Below, piece by piece: positions 11,112 through 22,044 of a stretch of 64,000 bases of DNA. The notes beneath the pieces are model-generated. The model was not told the DNA's origin and did not search any database. It saw only the letters and a list, made by a program, of their open reading frames with translations. The DNA is from Herpomyces periplanetae. Lineage: Eukaryota > Ascomycota > Laboulbeniomycetes > Herpomycetales > Herpomycetaceae. A program made the position numbers and the translations under genes. Every line of letters begins with the position of its first letter. Positions within the stretch are counted from its first letter, which is position 1. The stretch is from contig WMKJ01000001.1 in the NCBI GenBank assembly GCA_009733715.1, forward strand, positions 62,001 to 126,000, written 5' to 3'.

Positions 11112-13296
11112 TTATGAAGATGAAGCAAATGTTTGTAAATCATGCCACAACTGGCGTAGCGGGATTCGTTGAGCAGGCAATGCGCTGTACTGCAACGAGT
11201 AGAGTAATTTACGCGGAATAGGTGGAACAAATCGGCCAGTAATGAGACAGAAAGCAACAGAAGGTGTCAGATAATGAGTACGAAGTCGAGCAAAAAGATA
11301 AACGTAAAAGTGAAATGTCAGTGTAAGAGGTTGAGGTATAGAACGAAGGCGAATGTGAGCAATGCTAGACGATGAGGCGAAATGAGATGGGGAAGGTGTT
11401 GCGTAACTAAAAAAGCGAAATACGGAGGCCAGGGAAGAAGTTGGTGAAACAAGTTCAAAACGAATTCCGCCTGGCAGGCGACGAGAATCCTTAAACCGAA
11501 GCATTACTGCGAAAAGGGGGAAATGGTTAAGGCAAGCAAGACTCATTTCAAGCAAAGCTTTGGTGATAATAATGGCCATACGCGCACAAGCAAATGTTGC
11601 ATAAAAGACCATAACGGTAGGAAGAAGAAAAATGAGTATTGAAAACAATATTGTACCAAGGAGAAGTTGATCCAGATCATAATCACAGCTGTCTATACGG
11701 TTACGCAAAACGTTATGCTTCTTGCCGCGAAATAGATGGAACAAACTAGATAAAATTGACAACTGCCAGTGATAGATTTTTGTACTAGCGACGTAGAAGC
11801 AGTGTATATGGATAGTAAAAATGGATATTAAGTCGCTAAGCAATGATATTGGAACTGTTGCACCTGCGAACGATGCAATTCCAACCAAACGAATTAAACC
11901 TGGTAAACATGGTAATGTTGATGAAACGAGACCAGCCCAAAAGTCGATAACCCAGAGTGTTAGATCGCCGAGGAAATTGGCCAATTCTGTGTTCAACTTA
12001 AGGCCGGCAGGTGAGCTCATAAGCCAGATAATTGTTCGTTCAAGTCGTGCAATTGTCCACTGTCGGAAGACAAGATCAAGCCGGGTAACAATTAAGTTAG
12101 TATTTTCACAGATGTATTCACCGAGTGCTATGCCAATAATGATATCGTTTGCCACTAGCCAAAGACTATTATAAAAGCGGATATATTCTGGGTGTGTAGT
12201 TGTAATGCTCTGCCAATCATATTTGCGAGAACGGAGAATCAAAAACTGAGATGGCCAATAGCAAAATTGTTGAAGTCGAATATCCAACTGTTGCGCAATT
12301 GCTGAAATGTCCTTAAGTGCCGATTCAGATGTATACGGTCTCCATTCCAGAATAGTGAGCAGAAGCTCACTAATTAAGCGACCCACGAATATAACAGCAA
12401 TGAGAAAAAAGCGTAAAACGGGCTTGACAGGTCGAAGTATAAGTTGGACAAGCGCACAAAAAAATTGCGTCGCAATGACAAGAGAAGATGAAAGACGATC
12501 ATTACCTGCATCGGTACAAGAAAGATTGTTATGTAAAAGTGATGCCAAATCATAGGAACAATTAATCTGATTAATGGCAAGGATAAAAGCAGATTCTCGA
12601 CACGTAGGTACCGGTTTGACAATTGAATGTAAACGTAATTTACGTGCTATATCAGCCTTGCGCGCCTTTTCGTATTCATCTTCGATAACGATTCCATCAT
12701 GAGATGCATTGGTATTGAAGGCACCAAATTCATCACCCAGTGCCAAAAGTATTGGGGTTAAAGATAGATACTGTAGACGAGTAGGGTCGGGTCGATCAAA
12801 GACGATTAATTGAATAGTTGAAACACGTTTATCACGGCAAGTAATACGTGGAAAAACCGATGTAGAACTTGTGGTTGCAGTGAAGAGCCAATGTCTATTT
12901 TCCTTCAAGAGTGAATCCGTGGGATTCAGATAACCAAATATTTGCAAAGCAGAATTACCACAGCGATCCAGAAGCTTAGATACGGGGAACGGACAACTAC
13001 GAAAGCATGGGGCGCGCAATACGAGATCATGGGTAAAGTAATTAGGCTAGTCTCAATCAGTAAGATAAACCAAAATGTCAAAGTAATGAAATTAACACGA
13101 GGATAAGCAAATGGAGAATCACATTATTCACCAAAGCTCATGAAGTACTTCTTCTTACATCAATTCTGTCTAATACTGTAACGACGAACAAATCCAACTC
13201 GGAATTTCGAAATCCAAGTAATACACTCGAACGCGAATCCCGCGGCAGATCCGACGGCCAGAACACGCGCATCAAGTGGTCGGCACCATTCATCAT
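11112..13296 (-). CDS. GPI1: GPI1, subunit of the GPI-GlcNAc transferase
   Basis: Two exons, 13159-13296 and 11112-13046, with a 112-nt intron (GTAAGA...CTGATTGAGACTAG) joining in phase 0; about 690 residues. GPI1 (PIG-Q) is a membrane subunit of the ER enzyme that adds GlcNAc to phosphatidylinositol, the first step of GPI-anchor synthesis. Exon 1 encodes the family N-terminus MRVFWPSDLPRD and NSELDLFVV. Exon 2 carries IRFYNSLWLVANDIIIG, SPAGLKLNTELANFLG, HCFYVASTKIYHWQL and the hallmark SLFHLFRGKKHNVLRNRIDS-CDYDLDQLLLGTILF, with several membrane helices. The start could be ATG 13296 or the inner ATG at 13272 just before RVFWPSD. Confidence 0.95.
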
Positions 13297-13362
13297 TACC
13301 CCCCCAGATCCGCGGTTCTCGTCGATCGCCAATGGGAAATATACCTTAAGATTGGTTCATAT

Positions 13363-13522
13363 GCTAGAATGATCCGCGCCTCCGCAGTTGTTCACGCGCT
13401 GAGATGCCTCGCTCGAGCACTCTAGAATGTCGTGTCACTTCGCGCGCTGTAATCCCATCAATCGGTATGGCAATCATTAAGAACAATCCGCTAAGTAAAG
13501 CCGTTCCTTGAACTAATCTTGC
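13363..13522 (-). CDS. possible small membrane protein, last exon only
   Basis: A minus-strand frame after a TATCATAG acceptor (exon start 13522) reads ARLVQGTALLSGLFLMIAIP, then a charged tail with TAREVTRHSRVLERG and a stop at 13363. One hydrophobic segment followed by a basic helix resembles small single-span mitochondrial or ER proteins. The stop lies 66 bp upstream of the GPI1 start on the same strand. I could not find a first exon that joins in phase, and I do not recognise the protein. Confidence 0.35.
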
Positions 13523-13614
13523 CTATGATAAACTGGTAAGCCGTGTGAACATAACTCAATTAAACTGTATCACTCTTTGTAAAATGTCAACCAACCAAAA
13601 TCCCTCGATCCCAA

Positions 13615-13851
13615 GTGTACTCGGCTAATTTTACAATCTCTGTGATAATATTCAAGCGAGCTGTAATGTATCCTGCCGCAAAACTTAGAATAATTTTTAA
13701 GTATAGCCAAATCATTCAATTAGTAGAAGTTGACGGTGCACGCGCTATTCGTGACCAAAATATCCACCGTGTTACCAAGTACGTTTTACAACACGCCGCC
13801 TATCAAGTATCATCACCCAACCAACTTAATTTAAAAACTAAACTCTTCTAA
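13615..13851 (+). CDS. possible small protein or exon, unrecognised
   Basis: Plus-strand frame with codon-like composition: KLRIIFKYSQIIQLVEVDG, then RAIRDQNIHRVTKYVLQHAA, ending at 13851. It has no ATG at its beginning (the frame opens on GTG), so it would need an upstream exon, perhaps starting at the ATG near 13583. It lies between GPI1 and the NUP42-type gene. The reverse strand over the same bases also has a short open frame, so the strand is not certain. Confidence 0.3.
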   Translation: MYSANFTISVIIFKRAVMYPAAKLRIIFKYSQIIQLVEVDGARAIRDQNIHRVTKYVLQHAAYQVSSPNQLNLKTKLF

Positions 13852-14190
13852 CTCTGCAATATAGTCTCTCAAACAAATTCTTTCAATGTGAAAAATTAAT
13901 CGTCTTCACCTTTCTTCAAAGTTCGCCGTATTTCCCTTTAAACATTCATCCCTCGGAGTTCGGTTTATCTTTTATTCCGTCTATGTCACATGACCATTAT
14001 TTCGGTATTTTGTCGATGGAACGGACACGTTTGGAAAAGTTGTAGTTTCGAGACATCTTACGTGTCGAAAAAGTTAATTGACTACGCTTAAAGGACGGTT
14101 TATTCATTTTTTATTCCTTGTTTACACTATATTGTCTATATTATTTGATTTTCCGGCATTGTTTTATTGGGTCTGTATTGATTTGTTTCA

Positions 14191-15643
14191 ATGCCTACCG
14201 TTTGTCGATACTGGCTACAAGGTCGATGTAGATACGGAGGTTCGTTATACTACCATGGTTTACAACTTGATTGATTCTTCAAAATTCTTAAGACTGATTT
14301 ACCCTTGTACAATTTAGCTCATTGTAAAAATATTCACGATCAGAATTATTCCAAAACTTCGGGAAACGTTTCCCAAATACCCTTTCATGTTAACCGTATG
14401 TCATTCCAATTTTACATATACAATTGTTCTCATAATTTTAAGATGAAAATGATTAATTTAACATAATGTTTTTAGAATCCATTTCTAAGATTTCGTATGT
14501 CTATTTATCAATGTGCCTTAAACACGTTTACTTTGCTCACATTATCTATACACTTGTCATACCAGACTTAATCCACAAACTTTACAATTGGATTTAACCG
14601 TTGATCGCCCCATCTGGGTATTATCCTGTTACTCGCCTTTGAAAGATTTAAGTACTCAGGTTATATCCGGAACAATTTATGAACAAAGCCCCGAAGAAAC
14701 CCGGTTACTTTTTTATTTAACTACCAAAGCAAACAGTTTTCAAGCTGCAGTAAGGCTTACATACTATGCTTTTGAGCTTTTTTAATGTTATTGCTTACAT
14801 GTCTCTTAGATTGATACGGAGGTTTCCTTATTCAATCAACATAATGCCTATACTCAAAAAATTCTTCGTGACCCGAAGACTGTCTGTGACTATCTCAAGC
14901 GTCCTGATGATACACCTCAAAATCGTAACAAAATTTGCGCTATCTATACACGTGCCGGTCAACCGGGTTGCCCGGTTGGTGTGTTTGACGCACCAAGATA
15001 CGATGTTAGCGGTCAAAATACCCATTCGATGATACCTCAGGAACAATTATATTTTGCGCCGGCGACTGTGTCGACTTCGTCTTTTGTTAATCCTTTTTCA
15101 AACCCAAACAGCAACAAGTTGTCGTTGAAGCCCGACAATTCGTCCATCTCTAATCCAGAAATAGAAAAGACACAGCAATATCAGACTATTAAATCTGACA
15201 ATCTGACCTTTTTCAATCAATCACGGAATTCTTTTGCAACACCCTCGAGATCATTATTCGATTCAAATCAATCGTCAGCTTCGTCATCAGCAAACAAAGC
15301 CAAAAACGATGACTTTCATGTTAGAAAAACTCCTGAATCGAAAATAAATATAAAAAATGATTCAGCTGAAAAACCAGAACTTTGGAATGGACATCGTGTT
15401 ATATATGTTGATAATCTTCCTCATTACAAGGATAGCGAAGGAAATTTAAGACGAATTATACATTTGAAACCCCCCGATAAAGTTAATCCTACATGTGAGC
15501 CAACTGATGAAGAGATTGCTCAATGGGGGACTGAAGAAGAGCTTCGGGAATTGTATGAATACGTGCGAAAGCACGGCAAATTTAAGGACGGCATAATGCC
15601 CCCCGTACCACCAAAGCATGATTGGATTGACTGGAACGTATAA
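14191..15643 (+). CDS. CCCH zinc-finger nucleoporin, NUP42/AMO1 type
   Basis: Four exons, approximately 14191-14239, 14318-14399, 14566-14749 and 14810-15643, giving about 382 residues in one phase. Joining exons 1 and 2 creates a CCCH finger at the very N-terminus, C-x7-C-x5-C-x3-H (MPTVCRYWLQGRCRYG then AHCKNIH), as in NUP42. Next come DRPIWVLSCYSP, a FQAA helix and a long Ser/Asn-rich middle with a few F-containing repeats (NPF, TPSRSLF), and a conserved acidic C-terminus (EEIAQWGTEEELRELYEYVR, DGIMPPVPP). NUP42 sits on the cytoplasmic face of the nuclear pore and helps Gle1/Dbp5 release mRNA. The first donor (GTTCGT) and the second donor are not consensus, so those two boundaries are the weak points. 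Confidence 0.78.
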
Positions 15644-16835
15644 AATCCTTGAATAATTGGATGAATCCTGGTGAAATAGCCAATCCTTCAGTTTTATCGC
15701 GCGGTTTCATATTCTTGCGATTCGTTACTTTACAATGCGACTCGCTTCCCTGCGCTTCGCCGTCTACCACTCACGTGATCTCTGCTGCCTGCAGTGACAC
15801 GTGGTTGTGTTACTGCCACCAGCTGTGGCATGCTCTAGCTGAGCTTGCATGCGCTACATTTGTTATGTATTGAACTCTACGCATGGCATGGCAGTGGGAC
15901 AATATTGGGGAAATGTTCCTTTCCATCTAACATCCCAAATTGTACTCTTATGGGATTTCTTGATTGAGCATAGTATAAACTCTTTCATGATCTTTATTAT
16001 CATTCTAATTGTCAAATAACTTTAATGTACTCGCTGATCTAGACATGATTTACCTGTGAAACCTCAAATGTATATAGTACCAATTAAATTATCATCAGAA
16101 TCATCAGAAAATTTGGAAGGAAAGGATAAATTGTTTAAATTATTCATTTCATTACCAATAATACTTCTGAGAAAAAATGTGATAATATAGAATTGTATAA
16201 CGTCGTTCTGTGTAGTATACCTCCTATGTTTGGTATTCCTTAAATTTCAAAATACTCATTGTACCCGACGCATTTCGTCGAATACGTAAACTACATATTA
16301 ATATTTATCATTAACTATTTGCCCTTTTTTTATCCTCCCTCACTTCAATCGTTTTATCTTCATGATGTTTTTATATCAATCCGCCTTCATTCTCCTTTCC
16401 CAAGCCCCCTAGAAATACCCAATTCGGCAATTCAGTTATTCCAGCTGTGACCGGCTCAAATCCGGCAGTATTTTGGATTATATAATCACCGTGTGAATGC
16501 GCGAAAATGTTAAATTTATGGAAATTTAAATACATTTAAACAACTATTATCGACATGATGATCTATATTGCTCTACTTCAACAACGGGATTTAATTTGAC
16601 TATTACATTTGATCACTCTTTCAATAATTTCTATTCATATCATAAATTTGGGACTTTTAGCTAACCTTGTATCCACATGTCATCAAACTTTCTATTTCAT
16701 ATGTATGCTTAAAATTAATCACTCAAGTCGACGTTGTTGATACAGATTCTTCATTCCCTCTAATTTGAAATATTATCCTTGTTATTTAAATTAACTTAAG
16801 TACTACACACCAATATCCCGTCATCTTTCTATACA
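15644..16835. other. intergenic region, nothing firm
   Basis: 1.2 kb of AT-rich DNA between two plus-strand genes. A TCACGTGA site lies at 15771-15778. The last 500 bp show the T/C-rich bias seen in front of other genes here. No supportable gene. Confidence 0.5.
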
Positions 16836-18061
16836 ATGGATAATTCGCCCTCGGGATTATCGATATCTCCGCCCAAACGTTCCTCATCAGCCAGCTTTAA
16901 AAGCATTCTTGGCAAATGTGATGATTCTCGTTACGATGCAGAATTGTCATTTTTTAATGCCAGCGGTGGTTGTAGTGCTCGCCAGTTAGATCGGCCTTAT
17001 TGTCCTTCACGATCAGCGTATAGCTCCACTGAACAATTGTATGCGGCGGGTCAGGAAGTACCTATATCAACCCCTTCTTCCTCATGCAGTATGTTTCAAC
17101 CGCACCTCTTTCACCTCTCAAAAATTTTACTGTTAACGTTACTTGCTTGCTTACCTACTCTTGTTAACAGCTCGTCACGGTCGTACTCCAAGTTTAGGGG
17201 AGCTACATCAACAACTCGAGAATGAACAAGAAGCTCAAGTTGTGCGTACTTAACTCTCCTAACTAAATATCTTCTGTACTAACATTCTGTTAACCATTTA
17301 TGAAACAACTTTCTTGCGTAGAACCGCTTACTCGCTCTTATCCGCCAACAACAAGCTCAAATTTCCGCTCTCCAATCTGTTGTTGGCTCTAAAGCCCCTC
17401 TCACAAGTACTTCTAAGGACCCCGAAGAAATTGAAATTGTCGCCAGTCCTAGTGTACACGTGACACCGAGTAGTACTGCAAGTAGATGTTGTGGTCGGCC
17501 CCCACCACTCAATGTCACCGTTCAAACACCTGTTTATGGCTCAGCTTCTTTACCTACATCTGCTAGTAGCACTAATAAGCCTTACCCGCATATAGTGTCC
17601 CCTTATTCTACTGGAATGAGTCGCCAGTCATCTAGACGTGGCCATCGTACGAGTAGTGCATCACAAACTGGCGTAAGCGGTTCACTTAGCCCACCACTTC
17701 GTTCACGCGGCGTCGCGAGTACCATTACGGCCATGTCAAACCTTGACGTATCCGGAACTAGTACTAGCGCTACTCCTAGTAGTTTGACAAGCCGTGAAAG
17801 AAGTGATCCATCATTCTGCTTAGCAGAAAATCAGATTCTGGCCCGCGAAAATCAAATGCTTAAATCAAGAATTCGTGAACTAGGTAAGCCTTTTTATACA
17901 TTCAAAAGATTGATTGAAGCTAAATATAACAATGTGAAAAACATTTCCCCGCATGAACAGAGCATCGTCTTCAAGATGCAATCATAACGTCAACATCGGC
18001 TACTGAAACGCTAGAAAATTCAGAGAAAGTAGATGATGACTACTTTGGCAAGTCTATTTGA
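16836..18061 (+). CDS. fungal coiled-coil protein, function unknown
   Basis: Four exons: 16836-17088, 17171-17241, 17322-17883 and 17961-18061, with introns of 82, 80 and 77 nt in consistent phase; about 328 residues. The N-terminus is Ser-rich (KRSSSASFKSILGK). Exons 2-3 join to form RTPSLGELHQQLENEQEAQV and NRLLALIRQQQAQISALQS, a heptad-repeat coiled coil that I take to be the conserved core of a fungal-specific family. A 150-residue Ser/Thr-rich linker follows, then a second coiled coil (ENQILARENQMLKSRIRELEHRLQD) split by the last intron, and an acidic end. The last acceptor could also be 15 nt further on; the earlier one keeps the heptads. I know no assigned function. Confidence 0.75.
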
Positions 18062-18450
18062 CACGAGAAATTCAGTGCAGCATTAAGCTAAAGTATGTGT
18101 GAAATCGAAAGACACGGGAAGAGTCCACTTGGAAGCGTGGGGAGGCTGAGAGACAGTAGGCGTGTTAGTCGGTGAAAGACTGTTTAAGAATATTAAATAT
18201 TTTTTGAAGGTGCAGTTTGCGCGGATGGTTGCAAGCTATAGTTATAAAGGGTACGCATCCGCATGCACACACCCAGATGTGGGTACGGACGCAGATGGGG
18301 GTGAGTTCGGGGAAGCAAAGACGGAGTCAAAGCGGCAGAATAGGGTTGATATACACCAGGTCGATTATGGCTGCAGTGAGAGCAGTGATCACAACATTCA
18401 CGACTACATTAAAAAAATGGAAAACACGTGGACGTGAAGCAATGACGTAG
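18062..18450. other. 3' region between convergent genes
   Basis: 389 bp between the coiled-coil gene and the membrane-protein gene, which end facing each other. Short frames here have no ATG and no protein-like features. Confidence 0.5.
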
Positions 18451-19652
18451 CTATATAGGACGCGCAGCAGGTTTGGACGCTGCACCCTTTAATACTGAAT
18501 TGTTTCGAGAGGGACCGGCAGCCATGGCTTGGCCAATACGGCGGCGATACTGCTCGCGGAATTGAATACGCTTTAAAGTTCCTAATGATATGATAGTAAT
18601 GAAAAGGAAAGCCCATATGCCAGTTACTATTAATCCAATGGGGAATATCTCGATGCGGGTTCCAGGTAGAACAAATGGTTCATCCGTTGGAGGAGGGGTT
18701 GCCCTTGCGGTGCGAAGTAGTGAAGAAGAAGCTAACGGACTAAGAAAGTTACCTGTTACAAACGAGGCATCTTTGGTGGATAATTGGGCAACAACTTTTT
18801 CATTTGACTTTGGCATGGCAGCGGTAAGCTCAATCTCAGGTGTTAATAACTTAACCATTTGGCCACTAAAGAAAATAGTATATTAGTGGATGAGCGAATG
18901 AATTTAGACGTATGCATGTGTATATATGTATGCGTAGCAATGAAGATTTTAACTTACTCATCCGTAGCGGCTAACGCTCTGGCAGCAGGGTTAACTTCAG
19001 CTGAGTACGTTAACACACGTATTTGGGTGGGAAACTGGGCTGCCGATACATCTCGAGTGACAAGATTGTGATAAGTTGAATGGGTGGGATATGAACGTTC
19101 CAGTAGTGAGTAGTTAAGCAAGTTCCTTTCGTAATAGTTAACAGATCGTTTATTTAATTTTTTTGAGACTGACGAAGGTGAAGTTAATCGATCGGTCACT
19201 TGTATCGAAACATTGGCGTATTTCATAACAACGTTAATGGCCGAGAGCGGTACGTTTTGCCACTCTTGAGTGGGAGGACTTATATTGTATATGCGTAGCT
19301 CGGGCTGAAATGTACCAGTTGATTTATCCATAACTGGAATATTGTAGCATCCAGCTAGTCCTGATGGATTAGAGGCTTTACCGTTTAGCATTGTCATAGC
19401 CTTGATGCAAGCTGTTTCCACATCCCGATTCCACGCTGCGAGATCGAAATTTTGAGGTGAGGGAGGCATGGAATCAGCAGGTACAGAGAAAATGTCAGCT
19501 CTCCGAGACAGCTGGTTAAGTTGTAGGAGGGCATTTTGTTGAATTAGTGATTCTTGAATACTCTTGGAAAAGGAGATAGAAGGATCTAAAGAGTAGAAGA
19601 GAGACGAGGCAAAAGTACAAGGTAGAATAAGAAAGGCCAGTATGATCCACAT
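18451..19652 (-). CDS. type I membrane protein, fungal family of unknown function
   Basis: Two exons, 18958-19652 and 18451-18865, around a 92-nt intron (GTAAGTT...TTCTTTAG) spliced in phase 2; 369 residues. ATG 19652 opens a signal peptide (MWIILAFLILPCTFASS). The lumenal or outer part contains WNRDVETACIKAMTMLNGKA and GLAGCYNIPVMDKSTGTFQ, with two Cys, and probable N-glycosylation sites (NIS, NVS, NYS). One membrane span (IGLIVTGIWAFLFITIISLG) and a short basic cytoplasmic tail close the protein. The frame is open 378 bp further upstream, but that part is only T-rich leader DNA read as Phe/Leu. I recognise the layout as a conserved fungal family but cannot give a function. Confidence 0.8.
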
Positions 19653-22044
19653 GACTGCCGAAGGCGAATGTAAATTGGGAACCAGTTGGAATGGAATAAG
19701 TTTAATGAAAAATAAAAGCTTTAAAGTATCCGTCACGATAAATACGCTCGTTCCGAACAGTAAAAATCTATGTCCTGCATGGATTTTGGGTAAAAAGAAG
19801 AGAAGGCTGAGAAGAAAGGAAAATTCAAATGAGAGCTGAATCGGAAGATATGACGATAATAAAGAAGTGAAGTGTAAAAAGGTAAGAAGAAAAGAGAGAT
19901 CATAGAGAATATCATAGGTAAAGACTACTTGGACGTGTTGACACAATGGTTCGTATGCAGGGGGTACAGGGGGGGAAATAGCCCCAAAAAAATTAATTTT
20001 AAAACAGTTTAAGGGATAATTATCAAGCACAGTGTGGAGTAATGAAACGAAACAGCATAACGTATTATGGCATTGCCAATGTGTAGAATATCAGCGTTGG
20101 AGTAGCTGAAGGGTTGAAACGATTTTTGTAAAGAAACCCTCATATCATCCAAACAGATCTAACGTAGTGTAATCGTGCACCGAGTTATATGGTCAATTTG
20201 ACAACGGAATATCCATATCGAATGATCCACCTTGTGAGCCATATGATATATTCCTCAAAGGGAAAAATTATATTGTGTACCACTACTGCACTAAACCGAA
20301 AACAAAAAATGTCCTTTCAATCATCAAATGTATAACTTTAACACCCGACAAAAATGCGGGGTTAGGCGCGGAAGGTGCGTCTGGCAGCTTCCTAATCTTT
20401 GTCGCTTTCATCCCATCCCTTCTCAACAAGACCGTTTTTTCCTATTTAGGATATTCACGTGATATGGATTTAGGGTTGATGTATTAGAAAGGACAAATGA
20501 AAGGGTGCAGAAATTTGGGTATTGTTTGGGGGAAAGAAAGTTCTAATCTTCATATGGTAAGGTGGGGGAGGAGGAACAAGATAAATGGATTCTTGAATTT
20601 GTTTTACCTAAATTGTGTCTACATTGGAAAAATTCGATGCATCGGGCGAAAAAGTTACCATTCATGATCCCCTCCGTATATTCATGGATTTTCACGTCAG
20701 TAGGCTTTGCTGTTGGTTTGATGTATGAGTTTGTGCATGTGGGAGAACATAATTATTTCCTTACACATATACCTGTTGTCGACACGGAATTACACCATTT
20801 ATGCTTCTGCAATAGATTTATCTGTCAGGCTACACTAATGTCACTTTTTTCCCGGATCAATTTAACCGGAAATGGCATATTACGTCAAGAAATATATTGT
20901 ATAATCTGTATCGTACACAATCGGGTTTAATGCTCCTTTGCGTCATAATTAGCCCCGAGACACTGCGCCGAGCATACATGCTCTAACAATACTTTTGAGA
21001 TATGCTTTCGCTTTAACGCTGGTGCCCGTATTCGTCAACTTTCCCTAAACTAGTTCCACCGCCGTACTCGTCCCGTTTGCCTGAATGAACAAGCATTGGT
21101 TAGGCTCTTCCGCTTAACATAGTTTGTAGGAATTTTAAACGGATAAATATTAAAAACAATTATACACTGAAATTCATCGAGATTTTTTCATCACCAACTT
21201 GTATCCTCCCGGGTTAACTGTAAAAGCTTTGCTACAGATTTACCCCCCAAAAAAACATAATTCACTACGATTATACGCTCAAGATAAATGACATTATGCC
21301 CTTTCGTGATTATCTTAACTCACAAATTTGAAATTTAGTATCGTCGCCCTAAACTTTGTAAGTTTAAGCTCTAATTCACTTGTGCGCGCATCATTAGATT
21401 TATACACGGCGGTTACCAATCAGTGTTGAAGGCTCGTTGTGATTATTATAAACCCACGGATTAATACCGTTGTGCTGTTTTTTGTTAAGCGTAATGGATC
21501 GGCAAATAAAATCAGCTCACAACGTGTGCTCTTTAGTACAATTGAGCAGCAATCCTTCGCTATAACTTGACTGGCCGTCTTCAAGCCTTCAAGGTTTGTC
21601 GTGAATTGTAGTCATAGAGCAGGATTTCCCTACTTATTATGCTATGACTATCTACGCTTATTCTGGATCGTGTTTTACTACTATTTTATTGATATTTGCA
21701 TATATAGGGTTATCCTTGTTTTGACTTATTTGCCTCACCCGTAGCCGTACAAGTATATATATACATACAACAGTTGATTGGTCCACCTACGTCAAGTTTG
21801 CCTTGCAATGCGCTATGATCTCATGGCTCGAGCAAACAGGATAGTTTGCTTACATTTGTGTTTTGCAATCCTTCCCACTGAAGCGATGAACGCATACGAG
21901 ACTGGCACAACCTCACGATTATTTTACAACTGATAAATACTGCAGCGCTGTCCCATGATTTCACAACATTCACTCTTCCAATTCTATCCATTTGTTTTAT
22001 TAAGCTTAATTTTTCTCTTTTCTTCACTTGTCGTATGTGAATAG
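19653..22044. other. 2.4-kb divergent intergenic region upstream of GDH2
   Basis: Between the membrane-protein gene (minus) and GDH2 (plus). The first 350 bp are strongly T/C-rich when read as the minus strand, matching a leader. Frames at 20275-20487 and 20562-20930 are open but start on non-ATG codons and resemble nothing I know. GDH2 is a nitrogen-regulated gene in fungi, so a long control region is plausible. Confidence 0.45.

Noticed and set aside
18162-18450. Open frames of 77-91 codons
   Set aside because: They begin on non-ATG codons, overlap each other in different frames and show no protein-like pattern.
20275-20930. Open frames of 70 and 122 codons upstream of GDH2
   Set aside because: Non-ATG starts, no recognisable motif, and stops just outside; treated as chance.
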